Shown here: piece by piece, positions 24,340 through 36,015 of the stretch
Layout of the letters: each line of letters opens with the position of its first letter
How positions within the stretch are numbered: position 1 is the stretch's first letter
Assembly (NCBI GenBank): GCA_963971225.1
Contig: OZ020267.1
Coordinates: 125,387,568-125,451,567 of the forward strand
Source of the DNA: Melieria omissa
Taxonomy: Eukaryota > Arthropoda > Insecta > Diptera > Ulidiidae
Length of the DNA: 64,000 bases
Reading direction: 5' to 3'
Position numbers and translations under genes: made by a program
The notes under the pieces: model-generated
The model's input: only the letters and a program-made list of their open reading frames with translations
Databases searched by the model: none
Told to the model about the DNA's origin: nothing

Positions 24340-24342
24340 TTA

Positions 24343-26932
24343 TTTATTTATTTATTTTTTCAATTTATTTACTATTGTACAATATGAAATCAAGAACTAA
24401 TGCGACTAATAAAAGGACTTTAAGACTCATACAGTTATGAAGATTAAAAATATAACGAAAAAGAGGGTAGGGAAATAGGAATTATTTGAAATAGAATAAA
24501 GGGGTGGAAACGAAATAATATTTAAGGTGGGCGGCTATTCTGTAATGCGATGCGAAAGTGAATTACGATGCGAAAGTCAATCGGTACTCTGTATCGCTTT
24601 CGCATCATTGAAAAACGGCGGTTATTTTGTTTCGAGAGTAAGTTGGCATTATTAGCGTCGAGTGTCATAAAATTCAAACAATATAAAAAAGGATAATAAC
24701 CAAACGATGTTCAATTGTCAAATTGTAACATTTTTAGGAATATTATATATTTTTATACGTTTTTTATAGCAATTTTGAACGCTCGAAACTTCATTTCGTG
24801 TATCACTGATGTCTTTTTTTTTAATATTCGACGATTTTATTTCACTAAAGTTTACAAACATTTCATGCAGCAAAGTTTTGTGACTCACAAAATAGAAATT
24901 AACCGAAAAACGCTTGAAACTTTAACATGTTCAAGTTTTTAAATTTTTTTAAATCCTGTAAACAATAAAAAAGTATTTGATCAAAATTAATGGAAATAAC
25001 ATGAAAGTTTCGTAATACTTACATTAAAATAATAAATAATAAGTCTTGTAAGATTCAAAAGGGGTTTTAATACCCAAAACACACCCATGGCTAAACATAC
25101 ACTATGATATATGAGTATGTGGTTCCATTCGGAGATTTGTTCTGATTGTGTCCTTAAAATGTCTTTTGCATAGTGATAATCACTGAGGTTAATATAAAAA
25201 ACCTCGTTTTCAAAGAATATTAAAAAAATAGTTATGCTCATGTAACGTTCAACATCCAAAACACTCTCAGTGCTATAAATTTATGCAATTTTATTCTATT
25301 TATTTTATTTAAAATAAAGACAACAATTACTTTCATCCTAATAAGTTTCTAACTACAAACGCAGATTTGAGTAAAATTCATTTTTGGTTCATTTCTAATG
25401 AATGCACTTTAAAGCTTCTGCTGCCTAAGTAGTCTGCGCCGCCTCCAAGCACAACGTAGCAGTTGCCATGTTGTGCGTGCTGGGACAGCACCTGCACATG
25501 CGCTGCCATTTTCCGTGGCGCAAGTTTAAGCTGCAAAATGCTGCGTATGTCTGCTGTACATTGCAATATTACACAAGATGCATGACTGTCATTATTCCAT
25601 TCTATTTTATGCATTTTTCCTCGCGTTGTGCTCCAGCGTACAAGTGAGTGAGAGTCAGTGCTGCGGTGAAACGCAAATAAGGAGTAGAAAATACAATAAA
25701 AACAAATGCAAGTGGGAGTACGAATATTTGTGTCAGTCTTGGTTGACTCATTTGTACCCTAATATCTCTCTATCGGTTATTCTAAAGTATTTTTTGTACT
25801 AAGGAGTTTTTTTAAATTAATTTATAGCTCCAGTTGTATTTAATTCAACGCCCAATTCTGGGGAAAAGGACGCAGAACCAACTAAGTACCGATAAGAGAA
25901 CGAATAAACAAACCTATAAAGATATATAGAATCCTCCTTAGATTCTCTTCACAACTATTCCAGTCTTTTAATATCAGCCACGACCCTTATTGTACTAAAA
26001 TCTCCTACAAAACCATATCTACCGTGTAGCGGGCATGCAGCGTACCCAAAACAATACCAACAACAAAAGCCGCATGCTAAAAAGTGGCCGGCAGTCAAGC
26101 AGCACACACAGTCAGTGCTGCGTATGCCAAAAGATGAATTGCTGAAAATTTGTCATAAAAGTGCCTCATGCTCTGCTGCAGCTACAGCTTCATTCATGCT
26201 GTGTTGTGCGTTGTGTGCGCCGCGTGATTTTCCTAGGCAACAAATGCCAACTACAACTACAACTACAAGTTGTGCAATTTAAATGAAATGCTGTTGCGCT
26301 TTGATATGTTTTGTTGTTGTTAACAATATTTTTACTTGCGGTTATTATGGTTGAAGCGGTGCGGTGGACTATCCATATGCGGCATTTAGCTGCCATTGTT
26401 TGCGTTTCCAATGAAAGTGAGGAATGTGAATGTGTGAGGTGGAAGTGGGAGTGACAGTGAGCAAATGGTTAGAATTTGTGGCTGCTGCTGTTAGTAATTA
26501 AATTTGCGTGAAACCCTTGCGGCATGATGACTGGTGAGGAATACTTATTTCCAGTGCTAAACGATGTGAAGCACGTTTCGCAATGAATGGGAATGCGAAA
26601 AGACTCAAAGTTAATTGTGACATATAATAAATACTATTGTATTAAAATTCATGAAATTCTTTTCTTAGAAAGGAATGCTTTTTGTACTGAAAATTGTTGT
26701 GACATTTGTATTTTTAGGCGTAAAATTGTCTGTAAAAGCTACCAATCGGAGTTTTTGGCATCGAGCTGTGGGTCTCTTCTATTCGAATACAAATTCCAAC
26801 GCGCAATGTGGGAAAAATAAAGAAACCCAGAATTTAATTTAATAATTTGGCTGTCAGGCATTGCTGTCAGTGTTAGCAATGTTTTTCAGTGTCTAAATGA
26901 TTCAAGTCTAAAATTTATGACTTTTTGTTATA
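24343..26932. other. No confirmed gene
   Basis: Contains ATTT runs at 24345-24365, a GATGCGAAAG / CTTTCGCATC inverted pair near 24560-24610, and GC-richer DNA at 25400-25640 and 26100-26460. One short open frame at 25578 is listed separately. No transposon ends were recognised. Confidence 0.4.
25578..25802 (+). CDS. Speculative small secreted-peptide ORF or first exon
   Basis: The 74-codon frame starts with a stretch typical of a signal peptide: polar MHDCHYS, hydrophobic ILFYAFFLALCSS, then a small-residue region. A cysteine-containing tail follows (QCCGETQ, NKCKW, YLCQSW). A splice-donor-like CAA/GTGAGT lies at about 25642-25650, directly after the hydrophobic segment, so it could be a first coding exon. 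No homology, upstream promoter or acceptor was identified. Chance is the more likely explanation; it is listed because the pattern is unusual among the short frames here. Confidence 0.15.
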   Translation: MHDCHYSILFYAFFLALCSSVQVSESQCCGETQIRSRKYNKNKCKWEYEYLCQSWLTHLYPNISLSVILKYFLY

Positions 26933-26948
26933 CGGGGCGTATGAGTAA
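26933..26948 (+). promoter_or_regulatory. CGGGGCGTATGAGTAA motif, single copy
   Basis: Exact match to the 16-mer paired at 10340 and 10390, in AT-rich sequence outside any recognised transposon. Function unknown. Confidence 0.4.
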
Positions 26949-27341
26949 CATATGTTAGGAATGAGCGTTGGAATACGGAAGCACTGAATTTCAGAATATT
27001 CTGGATAGTGTTTACCAGGAATGACCATTTAGAAGCTTAATTGGCCCACAACAACAAAACCACGGGTCATAAATTTTGCTGGCCCAATGAAAACAAACGC
27101 AGTACACCAACTTCATTAAAAAGTTCCTAGAACTCACTTGAACTCAAAATTTATGTTTTCTTCTTCGACGTAATCGACAGCAACTTATTGATGTCAGCGC
27201 TTGATTTAGTTCCCAAAGCATTTGTGGAAGTCTACTTTCGGTATGTCGTCTTTGTCTTCGATTTTCGTATTATATTTTCTAGACTGATAAAACTCGCAAT
27301 TGATGTTTTTGTTAATCAAAGAGAAAAAATTAGCACCGAGC

Positions 27342-27974
27342 TTAACCCATTTTCGGCCGCTGGTCGATTTTTCGACCAGCCACTTTGAAGGAGAGTAGCT
27401 CTGCACTTAGACATTATATCTTTGAACTTTTGATGCATAAAATAGCTTTGTTCTTTTGGTAACCCCTCCAAATTATAATTTTTTTTTAAAAGATAAATTT
27501 AGAGATGTTGGCGAAGGCACGAAAAAAAGCATTTGCTTAGTCATATTTTGAATATTCTGAAAAATACATAACCTTTTCAAATTATCGATTAATTATTGAT
27601 TATTTACGAAGCCTAAAGACCAAATTACCACAATCAATTGATATCCATAAGTTTATGAAAATATTTTTAACCCTTCAGCACCGCGTACTTTTCAGTGGTC
27701 GAAAAATCGACTATTGGCCAGAAGTCGTCATGTATGCACATATGTAAGCCAACAATTGTTTGTTTTCATGCTTGATTATTATCTGACTGAAACTATGTAC
27801 ATATATATTTGTTTTTATTTGAAATTCAATTTTTATTTGTTTATAAAAAAATTTTGTAAAAAAAAAAACACAAAAAAAATACAAAAATATTCTTGATTAA
27901 GGTCCTAAATGTAAGTCCTTAAAAGGAATTAGAAAAATATTGGCTATTTCTGGTAGCGGCCGAAAATGGGTTAA
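27342..27974. mobile_element. TTAA-flanked piggyBac-like MITE (element P2)
   Basis: TTAA at both edges with 15-bp inverted ends CCCATTTTCGGCCGC. A perfect hairpin CTGGTCGATTTTTCGACCAG at 27360-27379 is centred 27.5 bp from the left edge. TCCTTAAAAGGA at 27916-27927 ends 47 bp from the right edge. An internal TTAACCC at 27667 followed by GTCGAAAAATCGAC at 27698 suggests a nested or duplicated end. No transposase frame. Related to the element at 56871 in inverse orientation. Confidence 0.8.
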
Positions 27975-30724
27975 TCAAGTGAATTCGGTGACTACGAATA
28001 TTATCGTTATGTTTTTTGTGAGAAACTTGCTGATAATGACATCATTGTGCAAAGGTCTTCATTGTTGTTGCACACTAAGCTTCATTGCTAAAATCAAACC
28101 AGACACCAATAAAAATGTACTCAACACTGCGTTGATTTCACAAATGTCAAGTTGGGACTTTGAAATTCTAATGAAGTATTACTGATAAGTGTGATAAACC
28201 ATAAACAGCTTTAATCGGGTAACTGTGAGCGCGACACGGTGGTGATTTTAAGATCTCTTTGTTCAACGGGCTTTTTGAAAATCTGACGACATATCAGGCG
28301 TTGACATGCGGCGCCTCTTGTCAGCAACATCACTGTGGTCACTTTGACTTGATTATAACAAACACAAACTTTCTTGGCTTGAATTGGTTTAATTAATTAG
28401 AACGCCTCTCACTATAAAGCGACCAGATGAGAGCCATAATTGGTGTCTTGACGGGTTAATGTTTAATTGGGACCCAGGCAAGAAGCTTGGGTTTGCTTTC
28501 AAATGACTGCTGTCGAAGCTATATGGACGAGGAAGAGGAAGAAAATGCCCCTAACTTTTCATTACTAACTCTTCTATAACAAATTCTTCTACAAATTCTT
28601 TTCGCTTTTCTAGTGCTGAATACTAAAGGGGCGTAAACGTTGGGGATTTAAGACCCCAAACACAAAAACTGCTGGTAGAAAATATGGTTTCAAATGGTAT
28701 TGTGCTCAAAAGTTATTCCAAACCGCCACCCCCTGTCACCCCAAAATGAAATCCTGTGTACGCCACTGATCTAACCGATGACTATTCGCATGTTCTTCGT
28801 ATGGAGCTCAAACTGGTTCAGTGAGTGAGCGGACTTAAGCTCGATGAATACTGTTACCACAATGGGACTTTAAGGACGAAGTGGACTCTGCCTTGGGGTA
28901 GCCACTCCTACCTGCATTTTTATCATATCTTCAGGTTTGCTTCTGTTTTCACAAAAAACTCCGAGCATTTCGCTAACATGTCACTTCCCAAATATAGTCA
29001 CAAATTTTTTGTCTTTTTTGGTTGCTGGAACATTTTTTGTTCTAAAACTTGTATTCGATTATTGCGTTCGTCTGTTCTTAATTTTTTTTAACACTCTCGA
29101 AGCTAATCTTTGTTCAATATTTTTACAAAAAAAGGAATTCCCGGTTACTCAAGGAAATTTAAATAATTTGTTTATTCACCTCTGGCTCTGAAGCGATTTG
29201 TTCATTAAATATTTTCTCAGTACTCTGAATCGGCTTAAGATAGGTTATAACACAATCTTCATATCTCATCTAATTTGAATTTGTATTAAAAAAGATCTTA
29301 GAAAAACTTCTTAGTTTAGTTGTTCCATACTTTCCATTCTATTTGGATGCCACTGAATTGTCTTTTAGGCTAATGTGTATGCCATCTATTCCATCACTGA
29401 CAGATAGAATAAAATAGTGCGAGAGATACTAGAGCGTGAGAAACTTATTTCTTATCTCGAGGTGTGTCTGGAAGATGATGAAATGGATGAGAGGTCCAGA
29501 TTTTTCCAGCCTCAGTTCTACGTGCTTTAAATGGATTCTAATTTTGAAAGATTCAATTATAATCATGAAATTTTCTCCATTCAACTAAACTGCCAAGGAG
29601 TCTAGTTGATGAGCATAGAATCCTTCACAGGGATCAACAGCGAATGCAAAATTATTTTAAAATTTATTTCATTGCCATTTAACCGACCCACTAATTTTTG
29701 CTTTTTTTTAATATTTCACAATTAAAAGTTAAGCATTACGCTGCCAGTTCAAATATGCCAAACGCTCAAAGCTAAATGTCAATTTAATCGTCCAGCATGT
29801 TTCAGCTAAATTAATGTTTGTGTATTACTTTTGCATTTTCGTAGTCGTTATCATTTTTATGGCATTTCGAATTGTTTACATATGTACGTTGGAAATTTGC
29901 GCTGCAACAACAACAATTCTGCGCATTTTGTGCACTTTATTGTAGACATCACATTTGCATTGGCAACAAAAACACAGTGCACCCACATGTGCGAGTGGCC
30001 GAAAAACGCCAAACCAGTAGAAATCCACTTCCGTGCCGGATTCAGTGCGACTCGGTCTCGGCTTTGGCGAGATTTTTGTGGCGTTCGGTGAACTGTGGTT
30101 TGGGTTGAGTTTGGCTGGGTCGGCGCCGACTTTTCCGTCGACCGCCAGCAGTGGCCACTATCATATTAAGCGCCGCAAATGCTCCAAAACTGCACTGCAA
30201 CTAATTACACGCCTGAAATGCTATAAAAAATAGCAAACGGTTTGTTTTGCCCGGTGCTTTTGTCGATGTGCGTTGGTCTGCGTGTGTGCAATGTGTGTGT
30301 GTGTGTGGTTGATGAAATTGTTGGCAAATGGTTTTGTTGGTTCATGTGGAGTTTTTGCATCAATTGACAACAAAAACAATTCATATTTTCTAATTGAAGT
30401 ATCCTTTGACAACTAATGAGCAACAACCAAAATGTGGGTTTTGGTATGGGACCAAAATTTTTAGGTATTTGAACTTGTTCCCATGCAACTTTGAAAGACA
30501 ACAAAGAATATTATTGAATATATTTTGATATATTTATTCTGTGAGGACACTGATTAAAGTTCTTTCAATTTCAAGATGAATCTTTAAGAAGCTTCTATTG
30601 TAAATCGATTTAATTCCATTAAAATTGTTTGGATGTATGTTCATTAAAAGTCTGAAGGGACTACTCGTTTTATACCGAATTCAAACTGGAAATTTTATGT
30701 TTGTTATATGTGTATGTTTGAATT
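27975..30724. other. No gene recognised
   Basis: Mostly unique-looking AT-rich DNA. 28640-28770 belongs to the same dispersed repeat as 17455-17585. 29880-30310 is GC-richer, with a GT run at 30293-30306. Open frames are short and without domains. Confidence 0.4.
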
Positions 30725-31400
30725 CAAGGGGTCCAATAAAAAAATGTCTCTTAATTTCTTGTCCACTTTAAAAGCCAATAGATCTATTGAATCATGTTTT
30801 CCTATACAAACTCTTAACCCATCGTTGACCCAGTCAAATTTTAATTTCGAAAAATGAAAAACACGTGTCAGTTTATTTAACATTTCAGCAAGTTTGAAGT
30901 CCAAAAACCCATAAAATCAATTTTGAAATCAAAAGGCTCATTATTTATGTATTTTCACAGTTTCTCTAAACAAACTTTTAACCCTTAGTTCACCTTTTAG
31001 ATTTCTATTTAAAAAGAAAAATGAAAAAAATGTGTCTACTAATTTCTTGTTTTCATTGCTTTCGCTAAGTTTGAAATCGAATAACCCCTTAAATCATATT
31101 TTCCCCATATAAACTTTGAACTCTTGGTTGAGATTAATAACTAAAAAAAAATTGAGAACACGTATCGAATTATTTTTGATTTCAAGTGTGTTCACCAACT
31201 TTGAGGTCCATAGGCCCATTGGTTCATGTTTTTTCGTAGTCTTTACGGCTCAAAACCCTCTCGCATTCTAACTTCGTTAAAGTTGGCAAACACGTGTCAA
31301 GTTATTTGTAATTTCGAGTACTTTCACGCAGTTTTAAATCAATGGGCCCATTAAATCACGTTTCCTCTTACAACACCTCAAACCATTTTTTTCTTCTTTA
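30725..31400 (+). repeat. Diverged tandem repeat, units of roughly 130-165 bp
   Basis: Four to five units recur in the same order: CACGTGTC..TTATTT, AATTTC, TTTCA..AAGTTTGAA.TC, a CCCATTAAATCATGTTTTCC block, CTATACAAACT and TTAACCC. Clear anchor points are at 30735, 30862, 31037, 31162 and 31292. No frame is open across units. Confidence 0.65.
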
Positions 31401-31564
31401 AAGCCGAATTTCAAAAAAATCCCATCTTAACGTAGGTTCAGTTTTCAAGATGTGACTACAGTTCAAATTTGGTCGATAACACAGTGCAAAAAATTCAAAG
31501 GATAAGGTCAAACATGTCCCATTCGATAGAGGACCTCAGTAGATAAAAAGTACCCAGGGATTTT

Positions 31565-32105
31565 TCCGAGATGTCATTCGTATTGGGTGTTGGGCATAGA
31601 GGGAAATGAGTCAGTGGACTCAATTGCCAATAATGTTGTCAGCCTTCGAGCTGAGCGGAGGGTGTTCCTGGTTTCACTTCGCACTTTCTGCGGAGGCGTA
31701 GAGAACAGCATGAAGAGAAAAGCAGAGGCAATGTGGAGGAACTCAAGCAACTGCAGAGATCACTTAACTGCAAAACTTCGTGATTGGACTATCTCGTGCA
31801 GACTGCAGAACCTTCATAGTCTATTAACGAGACACTGTTTCCTAGCGACTCATGTGCATAGGATAAGTTTGAAATCCAGTGAAAGTAGCAGAATGTGTAA
31901 GGAAAACGAAACTTTTGACTTCGTTAAAGCAAGTTTAAAGCAAAACTTAAAAAATATTGGCTTTTCGCTCAATGCTTTTGTACACAAATATAATTTCACT
32001 TTAGATGCAAAAACTCAGCTTTTAGTGAACCAAATTCATGACTCAAAATCTGGAAATGATGTATTTTTTTCAAAGCAAAAATTCACATGTAGGTGTCGGC
32101 GTTAA
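31565..32105 (+). pseudogene. LINE RNase H-end fragment
   Basis: The plus frame reads LGIEGNESVDSIANN, matching the HSGIEGNE.AD..A end of LINE RNase H domains. A basic region follows (KRKAEAMWR, KLRDWT) with LLTRHCFLATHVHRI, which resembles the LLTGHCxLxxHLHRM segment of LINE C-termini. After about 31910 the frame stays open to 32105 but resemblance ends. The first half of RNase H, including DGS, is absent. Confidence 0.65.
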
Positions 32106-33874
32106 ACTGTAGGTCCCTTCCCTCCCTTTCCCCATCCATTTGAAATGTGTGTTGTAATACATGTTGAAAAAAAAGTGTTGCATACACATTTTAAACGGGC
32201 CCATAAAGAGGCCTAAGTGTGTCTCATACAGAGGCAGCCACTACAACCTACCTATCTATCTTGAGAGCTAAGTCCATTCAAAGAGTTTTTATTACATGAG
32301 AGCCCCGTTGAATTGGTGCAACACTGCTGCAACATTCTTTGCTCACCACATTCAATTTTTGTCCACTGTTTAAACACTTTTGAGCCATAGTGCAGCGTGC
32401 AAGAGCGCTTTTGAAATTGCACATCAAGTGTGTGGTGGCTGTCACAACAGGCAAATTGAATGCATGAAAACAGTGTTGTTTGTGTAGTTCAGCTCTTGTA
32501 ACACACAATATCTACATATCTACGTATATGTGTTTATTTAACCGTAGTTGTGTTTTTGTAAGCGTGTGCGCGAGTGTGTTGGTGCACGTTTTGTGCACTT
32601 CAAATAAATGTTTGTTGTTGTTTTTTTTGCTCATCAGTTTTATTTCAGCTTTTGGTAATTCAAAATTACCAAACAACCGAGTAGCGTTTTTGACCGCACA
32701 CACACACACACACACACTAACACGCGCACATGGTCACACAAACACATTCAAGCGAGCCGCAGAGCGCAACACACGAGCAGCAAAGCCAACACGCATCGGT
32801 TAACCAGCATTTTGCCGTCGCCAGTGCGTCGTTGCGGTGAAAATGCCAATGCAGGCGGCGCTGCAGGATAACAATACACTTGATGAAGGAATTTTTTAAT
32901 TTCGAAATTTCGAAATTTGTGTGCGGCTGCATACTTCGGTGTGCGTGTGTTACAATATTTACACTCACGCACCCGATGTCAGTTGCGGTGCTGCACATTA
33001 CCTGCGCAGCACTTACTCACCCACACACACACACAGAATTTCATTACGCTTTCGGCGAAATGGGCTGCGATGATTGTTTTAGTGCTCGTAATGACTTTCA
33101 GTTTTCGATGAAACATGTATTGCTTACAATGATATGAGGGTACGTAGAAATATTTAATAATTTCAGGTGAGTAACAAAATTTTCAATGGGATCAAATTCG
33201 GCACAAAATTGCCACAACTGCCGTGCTGGGATACCAGGATTGTTGTAATAAGGCATTTTTCTTTGAATTTGGATTTGTGATGGCAGAGAAAATGGATGTC
33301 ATACATTAAAAATGTTGGACTTATATTTTTCAATAACATCTGTGCTCAAAATAAGCAGAAAATACTCATTGCTATTTGACTTTTTTAGGCGTGAGATTCA
33401 AGTTAAATCCTTATTAATACCTAAGGTGGCCATATTTGGTGTTCATGCCAGCGGTTGCCAGCGATTTTGCTTTCCATGCGCAAATTATTTTCATTTGAAG
33501 GTTCTTGCATCGTTTCCTGTTTTGAGACCTTTGACTTTGATTTTCAAAATTTATGAATGACGTTTCTTTTTTTGTTCAAGGTAAACTCATTCGCTTTTTA
33601 TTCAATGAGTTTTCTATTAAAAATATTGGCTGGTTTGTTTGCTTCAATCTGAATCTTTGCCATGGCTTTTAGGTGCTCCTCAGTAGTTGTAGTGGAAAGT
33701 TTTTGTTACATTCGACAGAGGTCGGCATCTAATACTGCTTTCAATTTGTTGCCTGTGAACTTCTTTTTCGGTCGTCCATAATATTTGTTTTGAACAATGC
33801 GAGGTATGCTTTATTTGAATAATTTTCACACAGTTTAAACTCTGTTAGTCCATTTGTTTTGTGTCCTAATACAA
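32106..33874. other. No gene recognised; CA/GT microsatellites
   Basis: CA-rich tracts at 32697-32720 and 33018-33034, a GT-rich tract near 32560-32585, and otherwise unique-looking sequence. Overlapping short frames have H/T-rich or C-rich compositions typical of microsatellite translation. Confidence 0.45.
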
Positions 33875-34712
33875 CACTGTGCGACAAAAATTACAAAAAA
33901 AATTGTTATACCTGAAAAAATCCATATGTATGTAAAACTAAAGACCAAACATTACGTACTCAGTTTTTCATTTCTACATCCTTTGTCCTTTGAACCCATT
34001 GCTGCCTAATAGGTAAAAATTTACCCATGAAAATTTACTTTAAAAAAAAAAAACACAGAAAAGATCGTGGTGGAGATATCTCAAAATCATTGATAGGGAT
34101 GGTTGGGGTACAGATGGAACTATCTTAGTCTAGTGGAAGTCACCCTAAAATTCCTCCATCTAGCTAGAGTTACCAGACTCCAAAAATTGTGAATTTTCCG
34201 GAGGTGGAAAATGTGGCGAAACGTAGTGTCCTAAGAACTTCACAAAAATCTGCCTCCTATCTCACCATACATCGTTTGTTCACGAGTTTAGCTGATCACT
34301 TTTAAAAGTATGGAAAAAAGCTACCATTGCTGCCTAATGGGTACAAAATACCCAATGAATATCTCAGCAACGTGCAGAGAGAGATAGCTGAAATCATTTT
34401 GGTTTTGGATTTCATTTTCTGATCATTTTGGGTCAATTCCAGGTCGTGTATGAAATTTTATCAAAATCGTATCGGCGGAACTGGTACCCGGCTTTAATGG
34501 GTTAAAAGGATTTCAAAATTTTGAATATGGCGATATGTATATCAAATGAAAGAGGAAATGCTCAGGAATTTAAATGAAATTTATTTTTTATCTATTTGTA
34601 AAAAAGGATATGAAAAAGGTCTTTTGAAAATTTTAATCCTTTATATCCTTGAACATTTATATAGAACTTCTTAAAAAGTAATTATGGTAAAACCCAAAGT
34701 CTCCTTGAATTT
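33875..34712. mobile_element. Half of a CACTGTGCGACA foldback element, interrupted
   Basis: 33875-33990 and 34506-34712 together match the left arm of the foldback element at 11977-12340 (shared CACTGTGCGACA start, CTACATCCTTTGTCCTT, CGATATGTATATCAAATGAA, ATATGAAAAAGGTC and TTTATATCCTTGAA blocks). The right arm is missing. A TTAA-type element is inserted at 33991-34505. Confidence 0.85.
33991..34505. mobile_element. TTAA-flanked piggyBac-like MITE (element P3), nested
   Basis: Ends CCCATT... and ...AATGGG, TTAA at the right edge and TGAA (one change) at the left. The host sequence resumes exactly where the intact relative at about 12090-12110 reads CCTTTTAAAAGGA, so the TTAA duplication is supported by an empty site. 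A palindrome GGTAAAAATTTACC at 34012-34025 is centred 27.5 bp from the left edge. A second phrase CATTGCTGCCTAATGGGTA at 34325 repeats the left end and is followed by TACAAAATACCC. No coding capacity. Confidence 0.85.
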
Positions 34713-35045
34713 AGCGCTAATTGCAATTAGCTAAATTGAGATTTTTGTATGACAAATTGTGTTCAATTTAGAGCTCAAAGGAGTATAAATTGAGAAAATG
34801 TCCTAATTGCGCAATTTAGCTGTCTGTGTGAATAGGATTTAAGCCTTATTTGACCCTTTTAGAAACTGATTTTAGAGAAATCCGTGCTTAGTGAAGATTT
34901 GTTTTCTATAATAAACATATAGTTTAAACTTCACGTTTTTAGATTTAGAGGTTTGAATTCGGCGATTATGAATCTGTTAGTCAATTAGGACGAACAATGA
35001 TATTTATAATTGGGTTCCTCGATAAATTAGGATCAGTTAGTTGAA
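34713..35045. other. No gene recognised
   Basis: AT-rich spacer with an imperfect inverted AATTTAGC..AATT / AATTGCGCAATTTAGC pattern at 34710-34830, possibly a decayed MITE. Confidence 0.35.
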
Positions 35046-36011
35046 TGATATTGTAACAATGAGGCATTCTGTCGCTGTAATATGCATGAATGTTTTTCCA
35101 AGCATACTTTTAGGCACGGACTTTAGAGTACGGCCAGCTTGCTACAATTTCGATATGGCAAGGATGGCTCGCGATGATAATGGGATGTGCGAGAAAGATC
35201 GATATAAAGAGTACAACTAGAATGTGCAAGAAACATCGACGCGATAAGAAAACAAGTATAAAAAGCAGCAGGGTGCAGCGCAAAGGGTCGAGTCTTATTT
35301 GAAAAAGGAAGGTACTATAGTAACAAGTGTAAAGACAAGAAAAGTGTAAATCTGTAAATAAAGTGATTGCTTTTGGTTTGCGTTTGGTTTTGGAATGCGT
35401 TTTGCGTTGATTAATTAAAGTGGTTTTATTTTCAAGTACAATCCAGAGACGAATAGATAAAAGAGCTACGAGGGCGGGTCAATAAGTCCGTGACTTTTTG
35501 AGTTTCCCGCCTCTTAATTGAAATGGCAACACTGCTCCCGTCCACAGTCATCTGTCAGTTGACTCTTGTCAAAAATTGAACAAGCTGCGACATTTAGTTT
35601 GTTTTTGACAGCCGTTAATATCAGACTACCGCGTTGACTGAGAAGAAAATGGAAAAAAGTGAATTTCGTGTGCACGGGTGCACACATGTGCTGTTTCCAT
35701 GGAAAAATTCCATGAATTGAGCTACGAATTGCTCCCTCATCCCGCCTATTCACCCGATCTAGGCCCAAGTGACTATTTCTTGTTCCCAAACTTGAAGAAA
35801 TGGCTCGGCGGAAAGAGATTTGCCTCCAATGACGAAGTCATCGACAAATCATATTTTTCGGAAGGGGTAAAAAAACTGGAGAAACGTTGGGCTAAGTGTA
35901 TAGATCTCAAAGGAGACTACGTTAAAAAATAAAATAACTTTTTATCTAAAAACCTGTGTTTCATTCAAAAAGTCACGGACTTATTGACCCGCCCTCGTAA
36001 TATGCGTAACA
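35046..36011 (+). mobile_element. Old solo LTR (element C), interrupted by mariner
   Basis: 35046-35466 aligns, in opposite orientation, with the LTRs of the two retrotransposons downstream. It starts TGATA and contains the AAGCATACTTTTAGGCAC site (35102-35115 core), the GATATGGCAAGGATGG block, a TATAAAAAGCAGCAG box at 35258 and an AATAAAGTGATTG signal near 35355. After the mariner at 35467-35999 it ends ...GCGTAACA at 36011. It is clearly diverged and lacks internal sequence, so it is an old solo or truncated LTR. Confidence 0.75.
35467..35999 (+). mobile_element. Internally deleted mariner, irritans type
   Basis: Perfect inverted repeats of about 33 bp start TACGAGGGCGGGTCAATAAG, and the TA at each edge is the target duplication. 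The plus strand opens with MEKSEFRV at 35648, the usual transposase start of irritans-type mariners. It then passes a deletion junction and resumes out of frame as ELLPHPAYSPDLGPSDYFLF, with the third catalytic aspartate, through KKLEKRWAKCIDLKGDYVKK (35733-35929). About 60% of the transposase is missing. Perfect ends suggest it was moved recently by another copy. Confidence 0.9.
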
Positions 36012-36015
36012 ATAT

